Source: Stappia indica (lineage in GTDB: Bacteria > Pseudomonadota > Alphaproteobacteria > Rhizobiales > Stappiaceae). Taken from it: 64,000 bases of DNA. The DNA lies in the NCBI RefSeq assembly GCF_020177335.1, contig NZ_JAIVMG010000006.1:124001-188000 (forward strand). Direction: 5' to 3'. The notes under the pieces are model-generated. The model searched no databases and was not told where the DNA came from. It saw only the letters and a list, made by a program, of their open reading frames with translations. Within the stretch, counting starts at the first letter, position 1; the number at the start of each line of letters is the position of its first letter. This document shows, one piece after another, positions 8,005 through 16,849 of this stretch. The position numbers and the translations under genes were made by a program.

Positions 8005-8877
8005 TCAGACCCGCTCCGTGCTGGCGCGGCCGAAGAAGCCGCCGGGCAGGACGAACAGCACCGCGAGAATGACGATGAAGGCAATCGCGTCCTTGTAGGT
8101 GGAGGAGATGTAGCCGGCGCCGAGCGCTTCCAGCAGGCCGACGGCCAGACCGCCGACGATGGCGCCGAGCGGGTTGCCCATGCCGCCGAGCATCGCCGCG
8201 GCGAAGCCCTTGAGCGCCAGCAGGGCGCCGATGTCGTAGCTGGTCAGGGTGATCGGCGCGACGAGAATGCCGGCGATGGCGCCGATGGCCGCCGAGAGCA
8301 CAAAGGAGAAGCCGACGACGAAGGAGGTGTTGATCCCGACCAGCCGCGCGGCCAGCCGGTTGGCGGCGGTGGCCAGCACCGCCTTGCCGAGCAGGGTGCG
8401 GTTGAAGAAGAACCACAGAAGAGCGACGATCACCGCCGCGCCGCCCAGCACCCAGAAGCTTTGCGGCAGCACCGCCGCGCCGCCGATCATCACCGGCGTG
8501 TCACCGGAGAAGGCGGGCAGCGAATGGAACTGCTTGTCGAAGACGATCTGGGCACCGCCGCGCAGGAAGATCGAGGCGCCGATGGTGATGATGATCAGGG
8601 TGACGGCGGAGGCGCCGCGCGCCGGCTCGATGGCGAGCCGGTGCAGCAACAGGCCGATCACCATGGCGGCGAGGATCGCCGCCGGAATGGCGAAGTGCAG
8701 CGGCACGCCGGCGGCGGTGATGAACACCGTGGTCATGCCGCCGATCATGACGAACTCGCCTTGCGCGAAGTTCACCACGTCCGAGGCGTTGTAGATGATG
8801 GTGAAGCCGAGCGCGACCAGCGCGTAGACCGCGCCGACTGTCAGGCCGGAGACACAAAACTGCAGAAAATCGGGCAT
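8005..8877 (-). CDS. livH: Branched-chain-type ABC transporter permease, LivH family
   Basis: This 290-residue integral membrane permease shows the LivH start pattern (LTVGAVYALVALGFTIIYNA, then VNFAQGEFVMIGG near residue 40) and the coupling-loop region KGFAAAMLGGMGNPLGAIVGG. It is the first permease gene of the leftward transporter and follows the binding-protein gene by about 140 bases of GC-rich, gene-free sequence. With livM it would form the membrane channel. Confidence 0.91.
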   Translation of the reverse strand: MPDFLQFCVSGLTVGAVYALVALGFTIIYNASDVVNFAQGEFVMIGGMTTVFITAAGVPLHFAIPAAILAAMVIGLLLHRLAIEPARGASAVTLIIITIGASIFLRGGAQIVFDKQFHSLPAFSGDTPVMIGGAAVLPQSFWVLGGAAVIVALLWFFFNRTLLGKAVLATAANRLAARLVGINTSFVVGFSFVLSAAIGAIAGILVAPITLTSYDIGALLALKGFAAAMLGGMGNPLGAIVGGLAVGLLEALGAGYISSTYKDAIAFIVILAVLFVLPGGFFGRASTERV

Positions 8878-9020
8878 GGGTTTCTTCGCCGATCATGCGG
8901 CGGCGGCGATAACGCGCCGGTGCCGCGACAGGGACCATCCAGGAGGGCGGCTCCCGCACCCGGCGCCGCCCGGATCAGCTCCGGACGGCGTCGGCAATGC
9001 GCGGGGGAAGCCCCGGGAGC

Positions 9021-10175
9021 TTAGTCGGCCAGGACCCAGTCGCCGTCGCGGATTTCCAGCATCCGGAAGGCGGTGAGGTCGAGACCGAGATGGTCGCTCG
9101 GCGACATGTTGACGACGCCGGCGGTGCCCATGAAGCCGCTGGTCTTTTCCAGCTCATCACGGATCGCCTGAGGATCCTCCGAGCCGGCGCGCTGCATCGC
9201 TTCCACCAGCATCATCAGCCCGTCATAGGCGTGGCCGCCGAAGGTCGAGACCGGCTGGCCGGTGGCTTCCTCATAGGCCGCCTTGTAGCTGGTCACGACC
9301 GCCTTCTGCGGGTCGTCATCCGGCAGCTTTTCGGCCACCAGAAGCGCGGAGGCGGGCAGGCGCACCCCCTCGGCCGCATCGCCGGCCAGCTCGATGAAGG
9401 ACTTCGAGGCCACGCCATGGCTCTGGTAGAGCGGCACGTCGAAGCCGAGCTGCTTGAAGTTGCGGGTGACGATGGCCGGCCCCTGGCCGAAGCCCGGGTT
9501 GACCACCGCCTGCAGGCCCGGCGCGCTCTTGATGTTGGTGAGCTGCGGCGTCATGTCCGAATCCTTCGGACCATAGGTCTCGTCGGCGACGATCTCGATG
9601 CCGTAGTTGCCGGCAACGCCAAGGCACTGGCCGTGCATGGACTTGCCGAAGCCGCCGGTGCCGGAAATCATGCCGACCTTGGCGATGCCCTTGGCTTTCA
9701 TGTCCTCGAAGATCTTCTCGCAGGCCATCTTGTCGGTATGCGGGGTCTTGAACACGAAGGGCTTGACCGGATCGACGATCACCACCGCGCCGGCGAGCGA
9801 GATGAACGGAATGCCCGCGTCCTCGAACACCGGGATCATCGCCATGGTCGCGCCGGTGCTCGATCCGCCGATCATCGCCACGATGCCGTCGTCCTCCACG
9901 AGGCGGGTGGCAAAGGTCCGGGCGTTGTTGGCGTTGGCGCCATCGTCATAGACGACCAGTTCCAGCTGCTTGCCGTTGACGCCGCCGGCCTCGTTGATCT
10001 TCTTGACGTAAAGCTCCAGCGTCTTGGCTTCCGGATCGCCCAGGAACGAGGCGGGGCCGGTGATCGCCAGCGAAGAGCCGATCTTGATCGTGTCGGCGGC
10101 GCTCGCCGGGCTCGCCATCGCGGCGGCGCCGGCAAAGAGCGCCGCCAGTCCCATCCGTGTCATCAGGTTCGTCAT
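9021..10175 (-). CDS. ABC transporter periplasmic binding protein, branched-chain amino acid/aromatic acid type
   Basis: The 384-residue secreted protein has a signal peptide ending SPASA before ADTIKIGSSLAITG, then the Peripla_BP_6 fold (SLAITGPASFLGDPEAK, and later VAMIGGSSTGATMAMIPVFE). The ATG at 10175 is preferred because GGGAGGAGAAACC precedes it; an ATG at 10190 would put this site inside the gene. It precedes the livHMGF set on the same strand and should confer specificity. Location between paaE and paaN suggests phenylacetate, phenylpropanoids or another aromatic acid as ligand (inference). Confidence 0.88.
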   Translation of the reverse strand: MTNLMTRMGLAALFAGAAAMASPASAADTIKIGSSLAITGPASFLGDPEAKTLELYVKKINEAGGVNGKQLELVVYDDGANANNARTFATRLVEDDGIVAMIGGSSTGATMAMIPVFEDAGIPFISLAGAVVIVDPVKPFVFKTPHTDKMACEKIFEDMKAKGIAKVGMISGTGGFGKSMHGQCLGVAGNYGIEIVADETYGPKDSDMTPQLTNIKSAPGLQAVVNPGFGQGPAIVTRNFKQLGFDVPLYQSHGVASKSFIELAGDAAEGVRLPASALLVAEKLPDDDPQKAVVTSYKAAYEEATGQPVSTFGGHAYDGLMMLVEAMQRAGSEDPQAIRDELEKTSGFMGTAGVVNMSPSDHLGLDLTAFRMLEIRDGDWVLAD

Positions 10176-10254
10176 GGTTTCTCCTCCCATTTAGCCAGTC
10201 TTGTTGCCAGTTTCGTTGTACGTCTCGTTTTTAGTCCTGCCCTCTGGCCCCGGG

Positions 10255-11916
10255 TCAGGCCGCTACCGGACGGCGCACGGTGGCCACCCGGAAGCGATTG
10301 GCGACGAAGGCGCTGTCGCACAGGCAGGCATTGCCCGCCGGATTGGCGCCGGTCACGTGGTAGTCGGAAAAGGCCGCGCTCTGGTTGACGAAGACGCCGC
10401 CGGTCAGGTTGACCGAGAGGCTGACACCGGCCTCGGCGAAGGCATCCGCCGCCCGGTCGATCACCGCTTCGTCGGTGGCATAGAGCGCGGCGGTGATGGC
10501 GCCCCGGCTGCGAGCCGAAGCGGCGGCACGGACAATCGCGTCCTCCGCCCCATCGGTGGCGATGACGAAGCTCACCGGGCCGAAGCGTTCCTCCAGATAG
10601 GCGCTTTCGTCGGCGGCATCGACGGCCAGGATCAGCGGCGTGGCGGAGCGGGCCTCCTCCATGCCCTCCACCGGTCCGCTGTCGCGCAGCACCTTGCCGA
10701 GCCCGCGCGCATCGGCGACGCGGGCCAGCGTTGCCTCATTCTGCACCGCGCCGAGCACACCGGCGGCGCGCTGCGGGTCGGACAGCAGCTTGTCGACGGC
10801 GGTTGCCAGCGCGCCGGCGATCTCGTCGAAGGACTTGTGGCCCTCATCGGTGTCGATACCGCCGCGCGGCACGTAGATGTTCTGCGGCGCGGTGCACATC
10901 TGCCCGGAATAGAGCGACAGGGAAAAGGCGATGTTGCCGACCATGCCACGCAAGGAATCCGTGCCGGTGACGACGATCGAGTTGACCCCGGCCTCCTCGG
11001 TGTAGACCGGCCGGCCGCCGGCGTTTTCCCGGATCCAGGTGCCGAAGGCGGGCGAGCCGGTGTAGTCGATGATGGCGATGCCGGAATGGGTGACCAGCTC
11101 CTTGGCGATCGGCGCCTCGACTGTGTCGGCGGCGAGCAACAGCACGTTCGGGTCGAACCCGGCTTCGGCCAGAACCTCACGGCCGATCCGCACGGTCAGG
11201 GCCAGCGGCAGGATCGCGCCGGGATGCGGCTTGACGATCACGGGGTTGCCGGTGGCCAGGCTGGCGAACAGGCCCGGATAGCTGTTCCAGGTGGGGAAGG
11301 TGGCGCAGCCGATCACCAGCGCCGGCCCGCGCGGAATGATGCGGAAGCGCTTGTCGAGGACGATCGGGTCCTTCGGGCCTTGCGGCTTTTCCCAGCGCAC
11401 CACGCCCGGCACCCGGCTCATCTCGTCATAGGCATAGGCAATGGCCTCAAGGCCCCGGTCCTGGGCGTGCGGGCCGCCGGCCTGGAAGGCCATCATGAAG
11501 GCCTGGCCGGAGGTGTGCATCACCGCATTGGCAAAGAGGAAGCTCTGGGCGTTGATGCGGGCGAGGATCTCCAGGCAGACGCCGACCCGCTCCTCCGGGC
11601 TCGCCGCGCCCCAGCTGGCCATCGCCGTTTTGGCGGCCTCTACCAGCATGTCCGGAGTTGCCTCGGGGTAGGTGATGGCGAGATCCGGGCCGAAGGGGCT
11701 GATTTCATGACCGACGCGCCCGCCGGTCGTCGGCTGGTCCAGCTCAAACGGCTTGCCGAGCATCGCCTTGAAGGCGGCCTCGCCATCGGCCTTTGCGGTC
11801 TCGCCATAGATCTTGCCGGACGGCATTTCTGGATAGGCCGACCAGAAGCCCCGCTCACGGATCGCCGTGACGGCCTTGTCGAGGGTTTCCCTGTGCTTGT
11901 CGAAAAAGCCGGCCAT
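10255..11916 (-). CDS. paaN: PaaN-type aldehyde dehydrogenase of phenylacetate degradation
   Basis: The 553-residue protein of the PaaN family has an aldehyde dehydrogenase core with VIVKPHPGAILPLA, IDYTGSPAFGTW, YTEEAGVNS (glutamate) and SLYSGQMCTAP (cysteine). It should oxidise the ring-opened semialdehyde formed from the oxepin-CoA. No C-terminal MaoC/hotdog hydratase domain is seen, unlike the fused PaaZ of E. coli, so the ring-opening hydrolase must come from another gene. The ATG at 11916 follows GGGGAGAATGAT; an ATG at 11943 would include this site in the coding region. It is divergent from paaG, sharing a candidate PaaR operator. Confidence 0.9.
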   Translation of the reverse strand: MAGFFDKHRETLDKAVTAIRERGFWSAYPEMPSGKIYGETAKADGEAAFKAMLGKPFELDQPTTGGRVGHEISPFGPDLAITYPEATPDMLVEAAKTAMASWGAASPEERVGVCLEILARINAQSFLFANAVMHTSGQAFMMAFQAGGPHAQDRGLEAIAYAYDEMSRVPGVVRWEKPQGPKDPIVLDKRFRIIPRGPALVIGCATFPTWNSYPGLFASLATGNPVIVKPHPGAILPLALTVRIGREVLAEAGFDPNVLLLAADTVEAPIAKELVTHSGIAIIDYTGSPAFGTWIRENAGGRPVYTEEAGVNSIVVTGTDSLRGMVGNIAFSLSLYSGQMCTAPQNIYVPRGGIDTDEGHKSFDEIAGALATAVDKLLSDPQRAAGVLGAVQNEATLARVADARGLGKVLRDSGPVEGMEEARSATPLILAVDAADESAYLEERFGPVSFVIATDGAEDAIVRAAASARSRGAITAALYATDEAVIDRAADAFAEAGVSLSVNLTGGVFVNQSAAFSDYHVTGANPAGNACLCDSAFVANRFRVATVRRPVAA

Positions 11917-12002
11917 ATCATTCTCCCCGCGCTGCTGCGCCATCCGCCGGTCCCTGCCGGGCCGGGTGATTTGAGTGCGGCGCCACGATTGACAGCGCCT
12001 GA

Positions 12003-12043
12003 TTGACGATCATAATAATTAACCGACCGGTTGGTCAGTCAAG
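12003..12043. promoter_or_regulatory. paaN/paaG divergent control region with candidate PaaR operator
   Basis: The sequence ACCGACCGGTTGGT (12022-12035) is a palindrome with one mismatched base pair, centred on CCGG. It has the form of TetR-family operators, and a TetR gene (paaR) lies in the same cluster. On the minus strand it sits between a TTGACT -35 (12042-12037) and a TATTAT/TTATTA -10 (about 12017-12012), where bound protein would block paaN transcription. paaG starts about 95 bases to the right. PaaR binding is inferred. Confidence 0.55.
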
Positions 12044-12135
12044 TAAAAAATGCAGCCGGCGCTGGCCGGATGCGCCGGCGCAGGCGGAAGGCGAGGAGGC
12101 TTTCCGATGTGGCCGCGGCAAAAGGGGGAGTGGGT

Positions 12136-12984
12136 ATGAGCGAGGCAAAGACGGTTGCTTCGGAGGCGTCGGTGCTGGTGGAGCGCGACGGCGGGGTTCT
12201 GGTCATCACGCTGAACCGGCCGGACAAGCTGAATTCCTTCAACGATGCGATGCAGGAGGCGCTGCGCGGCGCGCTGACCATCGCCGAAACCGACGCAGGA
12301 ATCCGCGCCGTGCTTCTGACCGGCGCCGGGCGCGGCTTCTGCGCCGGCCAGGACCTTGGCGACCGGAACATGTCCGGCGATGGTCCGCCGCCCGATCTGC
12401 GCGAGACCATCGGCACCCATTACAATCCGCTGATCCGGCGGCTGAAGGCGCTACCCAAGCCGGTGATCGCCGCCGTCAACGGGGTGGCCGCCGGGGCGGG
12501 CGCCAATATCGCGCTGGCCTGCGACATCGTGCTGGCGGCGGAAAGCGCGAAGTTCATTCAGGCGTTTTCCAAGATCGGGCTCGTTCCGGATTGCGGCGGC
12601 ACCTGGAGCCTGCCGCATCTGGTCGGCCTTGCCCGGGCCAAGGCGCTGACGATGCTCGCCGTTCCGGTTCCGGCGGCCCAGGCGGAGGCGTGGGGGATGA
12701 TCTGGAAGGCGGTGCCGGATGCGGAGCTGATGGACCAGGCCCGCGCGCTGGCCGCCCAGATGGCGGCGGCGCCGACCTTTGGTCTTGGGTTGATCAAGCA
12801 GGCGATCGAGGCGGCCGGCGACAACACGCTGGACCAGCAGCTCGATCTTGAGCGGGAGATGCAGGGGCGCGCCGGGCGTTCGCCCGACTACGCGGAAGGG
12901 GTTTCGGCCTTCATGGCCAAGCGTCCGCCGGCCTTCAGCGGCCTGCCGCCGCAAGGAGAGACGCCGCAAGGAGAAGGGGCGTGA
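12136..12984 (+). CDS. paaG: 1,2-epoxyphenylacetyl-CoA isomerase (enoyl-CoA isomerase/hydratase family)
   Basis: The 282-residue crotonase-fold protein has LNRPDKLNSFND, the oxyanion-hole motif GRGFCAGQDL and AGAGANIALACDIVLAAES. It also has GLVPDCGGTW, whose aspartate is the typical PaaG isomerase residue. It converts the ring-epoxide to the oxepin-CoA. The ATG at 12136 has a GGGGGAGTG site upstream. The longer open frame from 12031 would start inside the control region. The stop overlaps the GTG start of paaI by four bases. Confidence 0.9.
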   Translation: MSEAKTVASEASVLVERDGGVLVITLNRPDKLNSFNDAMQEALRGALTIAETDAGIRAVLLTGAGRGFCAGQDLGDRNMSGDGPPPDLRETIGTHYNPLIRRLKALPKPVIAAVNGVAAGAGANIALACDIVLAAESAKFIQAFSKIGLVPDCGGTWSLPHLVGLARAKALTMLAVPVPAAQAEAWGMIWKAVPDAELMDQARALAAQMAAAPTFGLGLIKQAIEAAGDNTLDQQLDLEREMQGRAGRSPDYAEGVSAFMAKRPPAFSGLPPQGETPQGEGA

Positions 12985-13460
12985 GCGCGACCGGGGCCGC
13001 CGGAGATCCGGCGGCGCTCGCCCGGGCCTGCGCCGATGCCATGTGGGCGGAGGACAAGGCGAGCCAGGGGCTCGGCATGGAGATTGTCGAGGTCGGCCCC
13101 GGCCATGCGGTGCTGGCGATGACGGTGACCGAGACCATGGTCAACGGCCATGGCATCTGCCACGGCGGCTTCGTCTTCACCCTGGCCGACAGCGCCTTCG
13201 CCTTTGCCTGCAACAGCCACAACCAGAACACCGTGGCCAGCCATTGCGCCGTCTCGTTCCTGCGGCCGGCCCGGCTGGGCGACCGGCTGACGGCGACCGC
13301 ACATGAACGCTGGCGGGAGGGCCGGTCCGGGATCACCGACGTGACCGTGGCCAACCAGCAGGGCGAGACCATCGCAGAATTTCGCGGCAATTCGCGCACC
13401 ATCGCCGGCACGCTGGTGCCGGAGGCGGCGATGGCAGCGGCCGTTCAGGATTCGAAATAG
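12981..13460 (+). CDS. paaI: Hydroxyphenylacetyl-CoA thioesterase PaaI
   Basis: This 159-residue hotdog thioesterase has a GTG start overlapping the paaG stop. The family core HGICHGGFVFTLADSAFAFA (about residues 55-74) holds the active-site aspartate, followed by the PaaI-type RPARLGDRLTATA. PaaI hydrolyses dead-end CoA esters made by the epoxidase pathway and so rescues coenzyme A. It is coupled to paaG and followed 35 bases later by paaK. Confidence 0.93.
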   Translation: MSATGAAGDPAALARACADAMWAEDKASQGLGMEIVEVGPGHAVLAMTVTETMVNGHGICHGGFVFTLADSAFAFACNSHNQNTVASHCAVSFLRPARLGDRLTATAHERWREGRSGITDVTVANQQGETIAEFRGNSRTIAGTLVPEAAMAAAVQDSK

Positions 13461-13495
13461 GCCGCTCAGGCCAAGCTTTTACCGGGAGGATACCT

Positions 13496-14806
13496 ATGCT
13501 CAACCTGTCGCCGCGTCCGGGCGATCTCGATCCGATCGAAACCGCCTCGCGCGAGGAAATCGCCGATCTCCAGCTCGCCCGGCTGAAATGGTCGCTGCGC
13601 CATGCCTATGACAATGTCGCCCATTACCGCCAGAGCTTCGACGCGGCGGGCGTTCATCCGGACGACCTCAAGACGCTTTCGGATCTGTCGAAGTTCCCCT
13701 TCGCCACCAAGCAGACCCTGCGTGACAACTATCCCTTCGGCCTGTTTGCCGTGCCGCAAGAGCAGGTGGCGCGGGTTCATGCCTCGTCCGGCACCACCGG
13801 CAAGCCGACGGTGGTGGGCTATACCCGCAGCGATCTCAAGGTCTGGGCGAGTGTGGTTGCCCGCTCGATTCGGGCTGCCGGCGGGCGCCCGGGCATGAAA
13901 TGCCACGTGGCCTATGGCTATGGCCTGTTCACCGGCGGTCTCGGCGCCCATTACGGCGCGGAGGAGCTTGGGCTGACGGTCATCCCCATGTCCGGCGGCA
14001 TGACCGAGCGGCAGGTGACGCTGATCGAGGATTTCCGCCCGGACATCATCATGGTGACCCCGTCCTACATGCTGGCGATTCTCGATGAATACCGCTCGCG
14101 TGGTCTCGATCCGCGCAAGTCGCCGCTGAAGGTGGGGGTCTTCGGCGCCGAGCCCTGGACCAACTCCATGCGCGAGGAGATCGAAGAGGCGTTCGACATG
14201 CACGCCGTCGATATCTACGGCCTGTCGGAGGTGATGGGGCCGGGGGTTGCCAGCGAATGCGTGGAGACCAAGGACGGCTTGCATATCTGGGAGGATCATT
14301 TCTATCCCGAAATCATCGATCCCAACACCGGCGAGGTGCTGGCCGATGGCGAGATTGGCGAACTGGTCTTCACCTCGCTGACCAAGGAGGCCATGCCGGT
14401 CATCCGCTATCGCACCCGCGACCTGACCCGGCTGCTGCCGGGGACCGCGCGCAGCATGCGCCGCATGGAAAAGGTGACCGGCCGGTCGGACGACATGATG
14501 ATCCTGCGCGGGGTCAATGTGTTCCCGACGCAGATCGAGGAACAACTTCTGCGGGTTCCGGCGCTGGCGCCCCATTACCTCGTGGAATTGACACGCGAGG
14601 GGCGGATGGACGAAATGACCGTCCACGTCGAAGCGCTTCCCTCCCATGCCGATGATGCGCACCGGGCCGCCGCCGCCGCGGAGCTGCGGGCGCACCTGAA
14701 AAACGTGATCGGCATCAGCGCCCGCGTGCATGTCGCCGATCCCGGCGGGGTGGAGCGTTCGATGGGCAAGGCGCGGCGCGTGATCGACAACCGGCCCAAG
14801 AGCTAG
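13496..14806 (+). CDS. paaK: Phenylacetate-CoA ligase
   Basis: This 436-residue AMP-forming ligase activates phenylacetate to phenylacetyl-CoA, the first step of the pathway and the source of the inducer. The ATP-binding motif SSGTTGKPTVVGYT (about residue 100), YGLSEVMGPGVASEC (about residue 240) and the C-terminal GRSDDMMILRGVNVFPTQIE are all characteristic of PaaK. The ATG at 13496 follows GGGAGGATACCT. It lies directly downstream of paaI and upstream of paaR. Confidence 0.96.
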   Translation: MLNLSPRPGDLDPIETASREEIADLQLARLKWSLRHAYDNVAHYRQSFDAAGVHPDDLKTLSDLSKFPFATKQTLRDNYPFGLFAVPQEQVARVHASSGTTGKPTVVGYTRSDLKVWASVVARSIRAAGGRPGMKCHVAYGYGLFTGGLGAHYGAEELGLTVIPMSGGMTERQVTLIEDFRPDIIMVTPSYMLAILDEYRSRGLDPRKSPLKVGVFGAEPWTNSMREEIEEAFDMHAVDIYGLSEVMGPGVASECVETKDGLHIWEDHFYPEIIDPNTGEVLADGEIGELVFTSLTKEAMPVIRYRTRDLTRLLPGTARSMRRMEKVTGRSDDMMILRGVNVFPTQIEEQLLRVPALAPHYLVELTREGRMDEMTVHVEALPSHADDAHRAAAAAELRAHLKNVIGISARVHVADPGGVERSMGKARRVIDNRPKS

Positions 14807-14949
14807 GACGGCGCGGACGTCGGTTCGCGAGCCGACCCAGGTGCCTGTTGGGGCTCTGGTCCGGCCCCTTTTCAGGGGGCGCCGCAAGACAAGACTGACC
14901 CGGGCGGGTGCGGTGCTTTCCGCTCCCGCTTTCCTTGACGGAGACGAAC

Positions 14950-15549
14950 ATGGCGCGACCGCGCGCGGACGACTACGACGACAAGCGCAAGGCGATCCTG
15001 AAGACCTCGGCGGCGCTGTTCGCCGAGCATGGGTTCGACCGCGCGTCGATGAACCAGATCGCGCAAGGATGCGGTGTTTCCAAGGCGTTGCTGTACCACT
15101 ACTACGCCAACAAGGACGCCCTGCTGTTCGACATCATCCGCGACCATCTCGACGAGCTGAACGCGGCGGTGGAGGAGGCCGCGGCACCGGCGGCGCCCGG
15201 TGAGGCGCGGCTGGAGGCCTGCGTCGGGGCGCTGCTCGACGCCTATCGTGACGCCAATGCCGAACACAAGATCCAGATCAACGAGATGAAGCGGCTGCCG
15301 CCCGAGCAGCAGGAAGAGCTGAAGGAGCGGGAGCGGCAACTGGTCAAGATGTTCGCTGCCGCGCTGGCCGATGCGGTGCCGGCGCTGGGCGGCGGATCGG
15401 AGTTGTTAAAGCCGGTGACCATGAGCCTCTTCGGCATGGTCAACTGGCACTACATGTGGTTCCGCGAGGGGGGGGCGGTCAGCCGCGAGGACTATGCGCG
15501 CATCGCCACCCGGCTGATTCTCGACGGCGCCCGCAGCCTCGCCGGGTAG
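14950..15549 (+). CDS. paaR: TetR-family regulator of phenylacetate catabolism (PaaR-like)
   Basis: The 199-residue TetR protein has the N-terminal helix-turn-helix AILKTSAALFAEHGFDRASM and CGVSKALLYHYYANKDALL, and a ligand domain with the PaaR-like NEMKRLPPEQQEELKERERQ. The ATG at 14950 is used; an open frame from 14908 has no ribosome-binding site. Its location at the end of the paaG-I-K run and the TetR-type palindrome in the paaN/paaG region support a paa role. With paaX at the other end, the cluster has two local repressors. Confidence 0.85.
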   Translation: MARPRADDYDDKRKAILKTSAALFAEHGFDRASMNQIAQGCGVSKALLYHYYANKDALLFDIIRDHLDELNAAVEEAAAPAAPGEARLEACVGALLDAYRDANAEHKIQINEMKRLPPEQQEELKERERQLVKMFAAALADAVPALGGGSELLKPVTMSLFGMVNWHYMWFREGGAVSREDYARIATRLILDGARSLAG

Positions 15550-15646
15550 GGCGAGAGCCCACGCATCGGGCGCGCAAACGGTTTTCCGCCAAAAAATCCG
15601 GATCGCGCCCTGCGCCGGGTGCCTCTCGCCAGAGTTGAGGCCGACC

Positions 15647-15676
15647 GGACTGGATGACTGGACTGGATGACTGGAC
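15647..15676. repeat. Short tandem repeat, 13-base unit
   Basis: The unit GGACTGGATGACT occurs twice head to tail, followed by GGAC. It lies in the roughly 190-base gene-free gap between paaR and the ornithine cyclodeaminase-family gene. No function is evident; it could vary in length by slippage. Confidence 0.7.
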
Positions 15677-15742
15677 CGGGGCGGTGCCTGCGGTCATGAT
15701 CCCTCCCGCCTTCCGACCCCGAATCCCTTGAAAGGACATGAC

Positions 15743-16726
15743 ATGCTGCAACTCGACAAGGATGCCACGCGAGACGCGCTCGACTGGCCGCCGCTGATCG
15801 AGGCCCTGCGGACCATGTTTCGCGATGGCTGCGAAATGCCCGTGCGCCATCACCATGACTTCGAGGTGCCGGGGGAGGCGGACGGAACCCTTCTCCTGAT
15901 GCCGGCCTGGGTGCCGGGGCGCTATCTCGGCGTCAAGCTCGCCACTGTCGTTCCCGGAAATGGTGGCCGCGACCTGCCGGCGGTGATGGCGAGCTACTGC
16001 CTGTCCGATGCCCGAACCGGGCAGATGCTGGCGCTGGTCGATGGCGGCGAGTTGACCGCCCGGCGCACCGCCGCCGCTTCGGCGCTGGCCGCCGATTACC
16101 TTGCGCGGGAGGATGCCCGGCATCTGGTGATCGTCGGCACAGGCCGGCTGTCGGCCAATCTGGCGGCGGCCCATGCGGCGGTGCGGCCCTTGTCGCGGAT
16201 CTCGGTCTGGGGCCGGGATGCGGAAAAGGCCAAGGTAGCGGCGGCTGAGATTGCCGAAACGCTCGGCATCTATTGCGTGGCGGCACCGGATCTTGAGGCG
16301 GCAGTGCGCGAGGCCGATATCGTCAGCGCCGCGACCTTGTCGGAAACGCCGCTGATCCATGGCGACTGGCTGCCCGAGGGCTGCCACGTGGATCTGGTCG
16401 GCGCGTTCAAGCCGAGCATGCGCGAGAGCGACGACGCGGCGGTGTCCCGCGCCCGCGTCTTTGTCGACACAAGGGCCGGGGCGATGAAGGAGGGCGGGGA
16501 TATCGTCCAGGCGCTGATGTCCGGAGCCTTGCGCGAGAGCGACATTCAGGCCGATCTTTTCGACCTGTGCCGCAACACCGCGCCGGGACGCCAGAGCGCG
16601 AGCGAAGTCACCCTGTTCAAGTCGGTCGGCGCCGCGCTGGAGGATCTCGCCGGGGCGATCCTGGCCTATGAGACCGCTTCAGCGAAGAATGCCGCCGAGG
16701 TGAAGCCAGTGATGCCGGTGATGTAA
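15743..16726 (+). CDS. Ornithine cyclodeaminase/mu-crystallin family protein
   Basis: The 327-residue protein has the family's N-terminal substrate region (MPAWVPGRYLGVKLATVVPG) and the hinge DGGELTARRTAAASALAADY. It then has the NAD-binding Rossmann motif VIVGTGRLSANLAAAHA near residue 130. Family members include ornithine cyclodeaminase, alanine dehydrogenase and delta1-pyrroline-2-carboxylate reductase; the exact reaction cannot be assigned from sequence alone. The ATG at 15743 follows AAAGGA; an in-frame TTG at 15728 is less likely. It has no clear operon partner. Confidence 0.85.
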   Translation: MLQLDKDATRDALDWPPLIEALRTMFRDGCEMPVRHHHDFEVPGEADGTLLLMPAWVPGRYLGVKLATVVPGNGGRDLPAVMASYCLSDARTGQMLALVDGGELTARRTAAASALAADYLAREDARHLVIVGTGRLSANLAAAHAAVRPLSRISVWGRDAEKAKVAAAEIAETLGIYCVAAPDLEAAVREADIVSAATLSETPLIHGDWLPEGCHVDLVGAFKPSMRESDDAAVSRARVFVDTRAGAMKEGGDIVQALMSGALRESDIQADLFDLCRNTAPGRQSASEVTLFKSVGAALEDLAGAILAYETASAKNAAEVKPVMPVM

Positions 16727-16849
16727 TCGGCGGCGGCGCCCGTCGCTCGGCTCATTCATCGTTCCACGCGAATGAATTGAGCGAAATAATCCGTTTGTTC
16801 GAACGTTTCCGGCCTGCCATGTTGCCTTTCGGTACAACGAGAGGTCGAC

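Noticed and set aside
14807-14949. Intrinsic terminator after paaK
   Set aside because: GC-rich segments can pair weakly, but no stem is followed by a U-tract; paaR may be co-transcribed.
15647-15676. Possible CRISPR-like or phase-variation array
   Set aside because: Only two 13-base units without spacers, not inside a gene or promoter.
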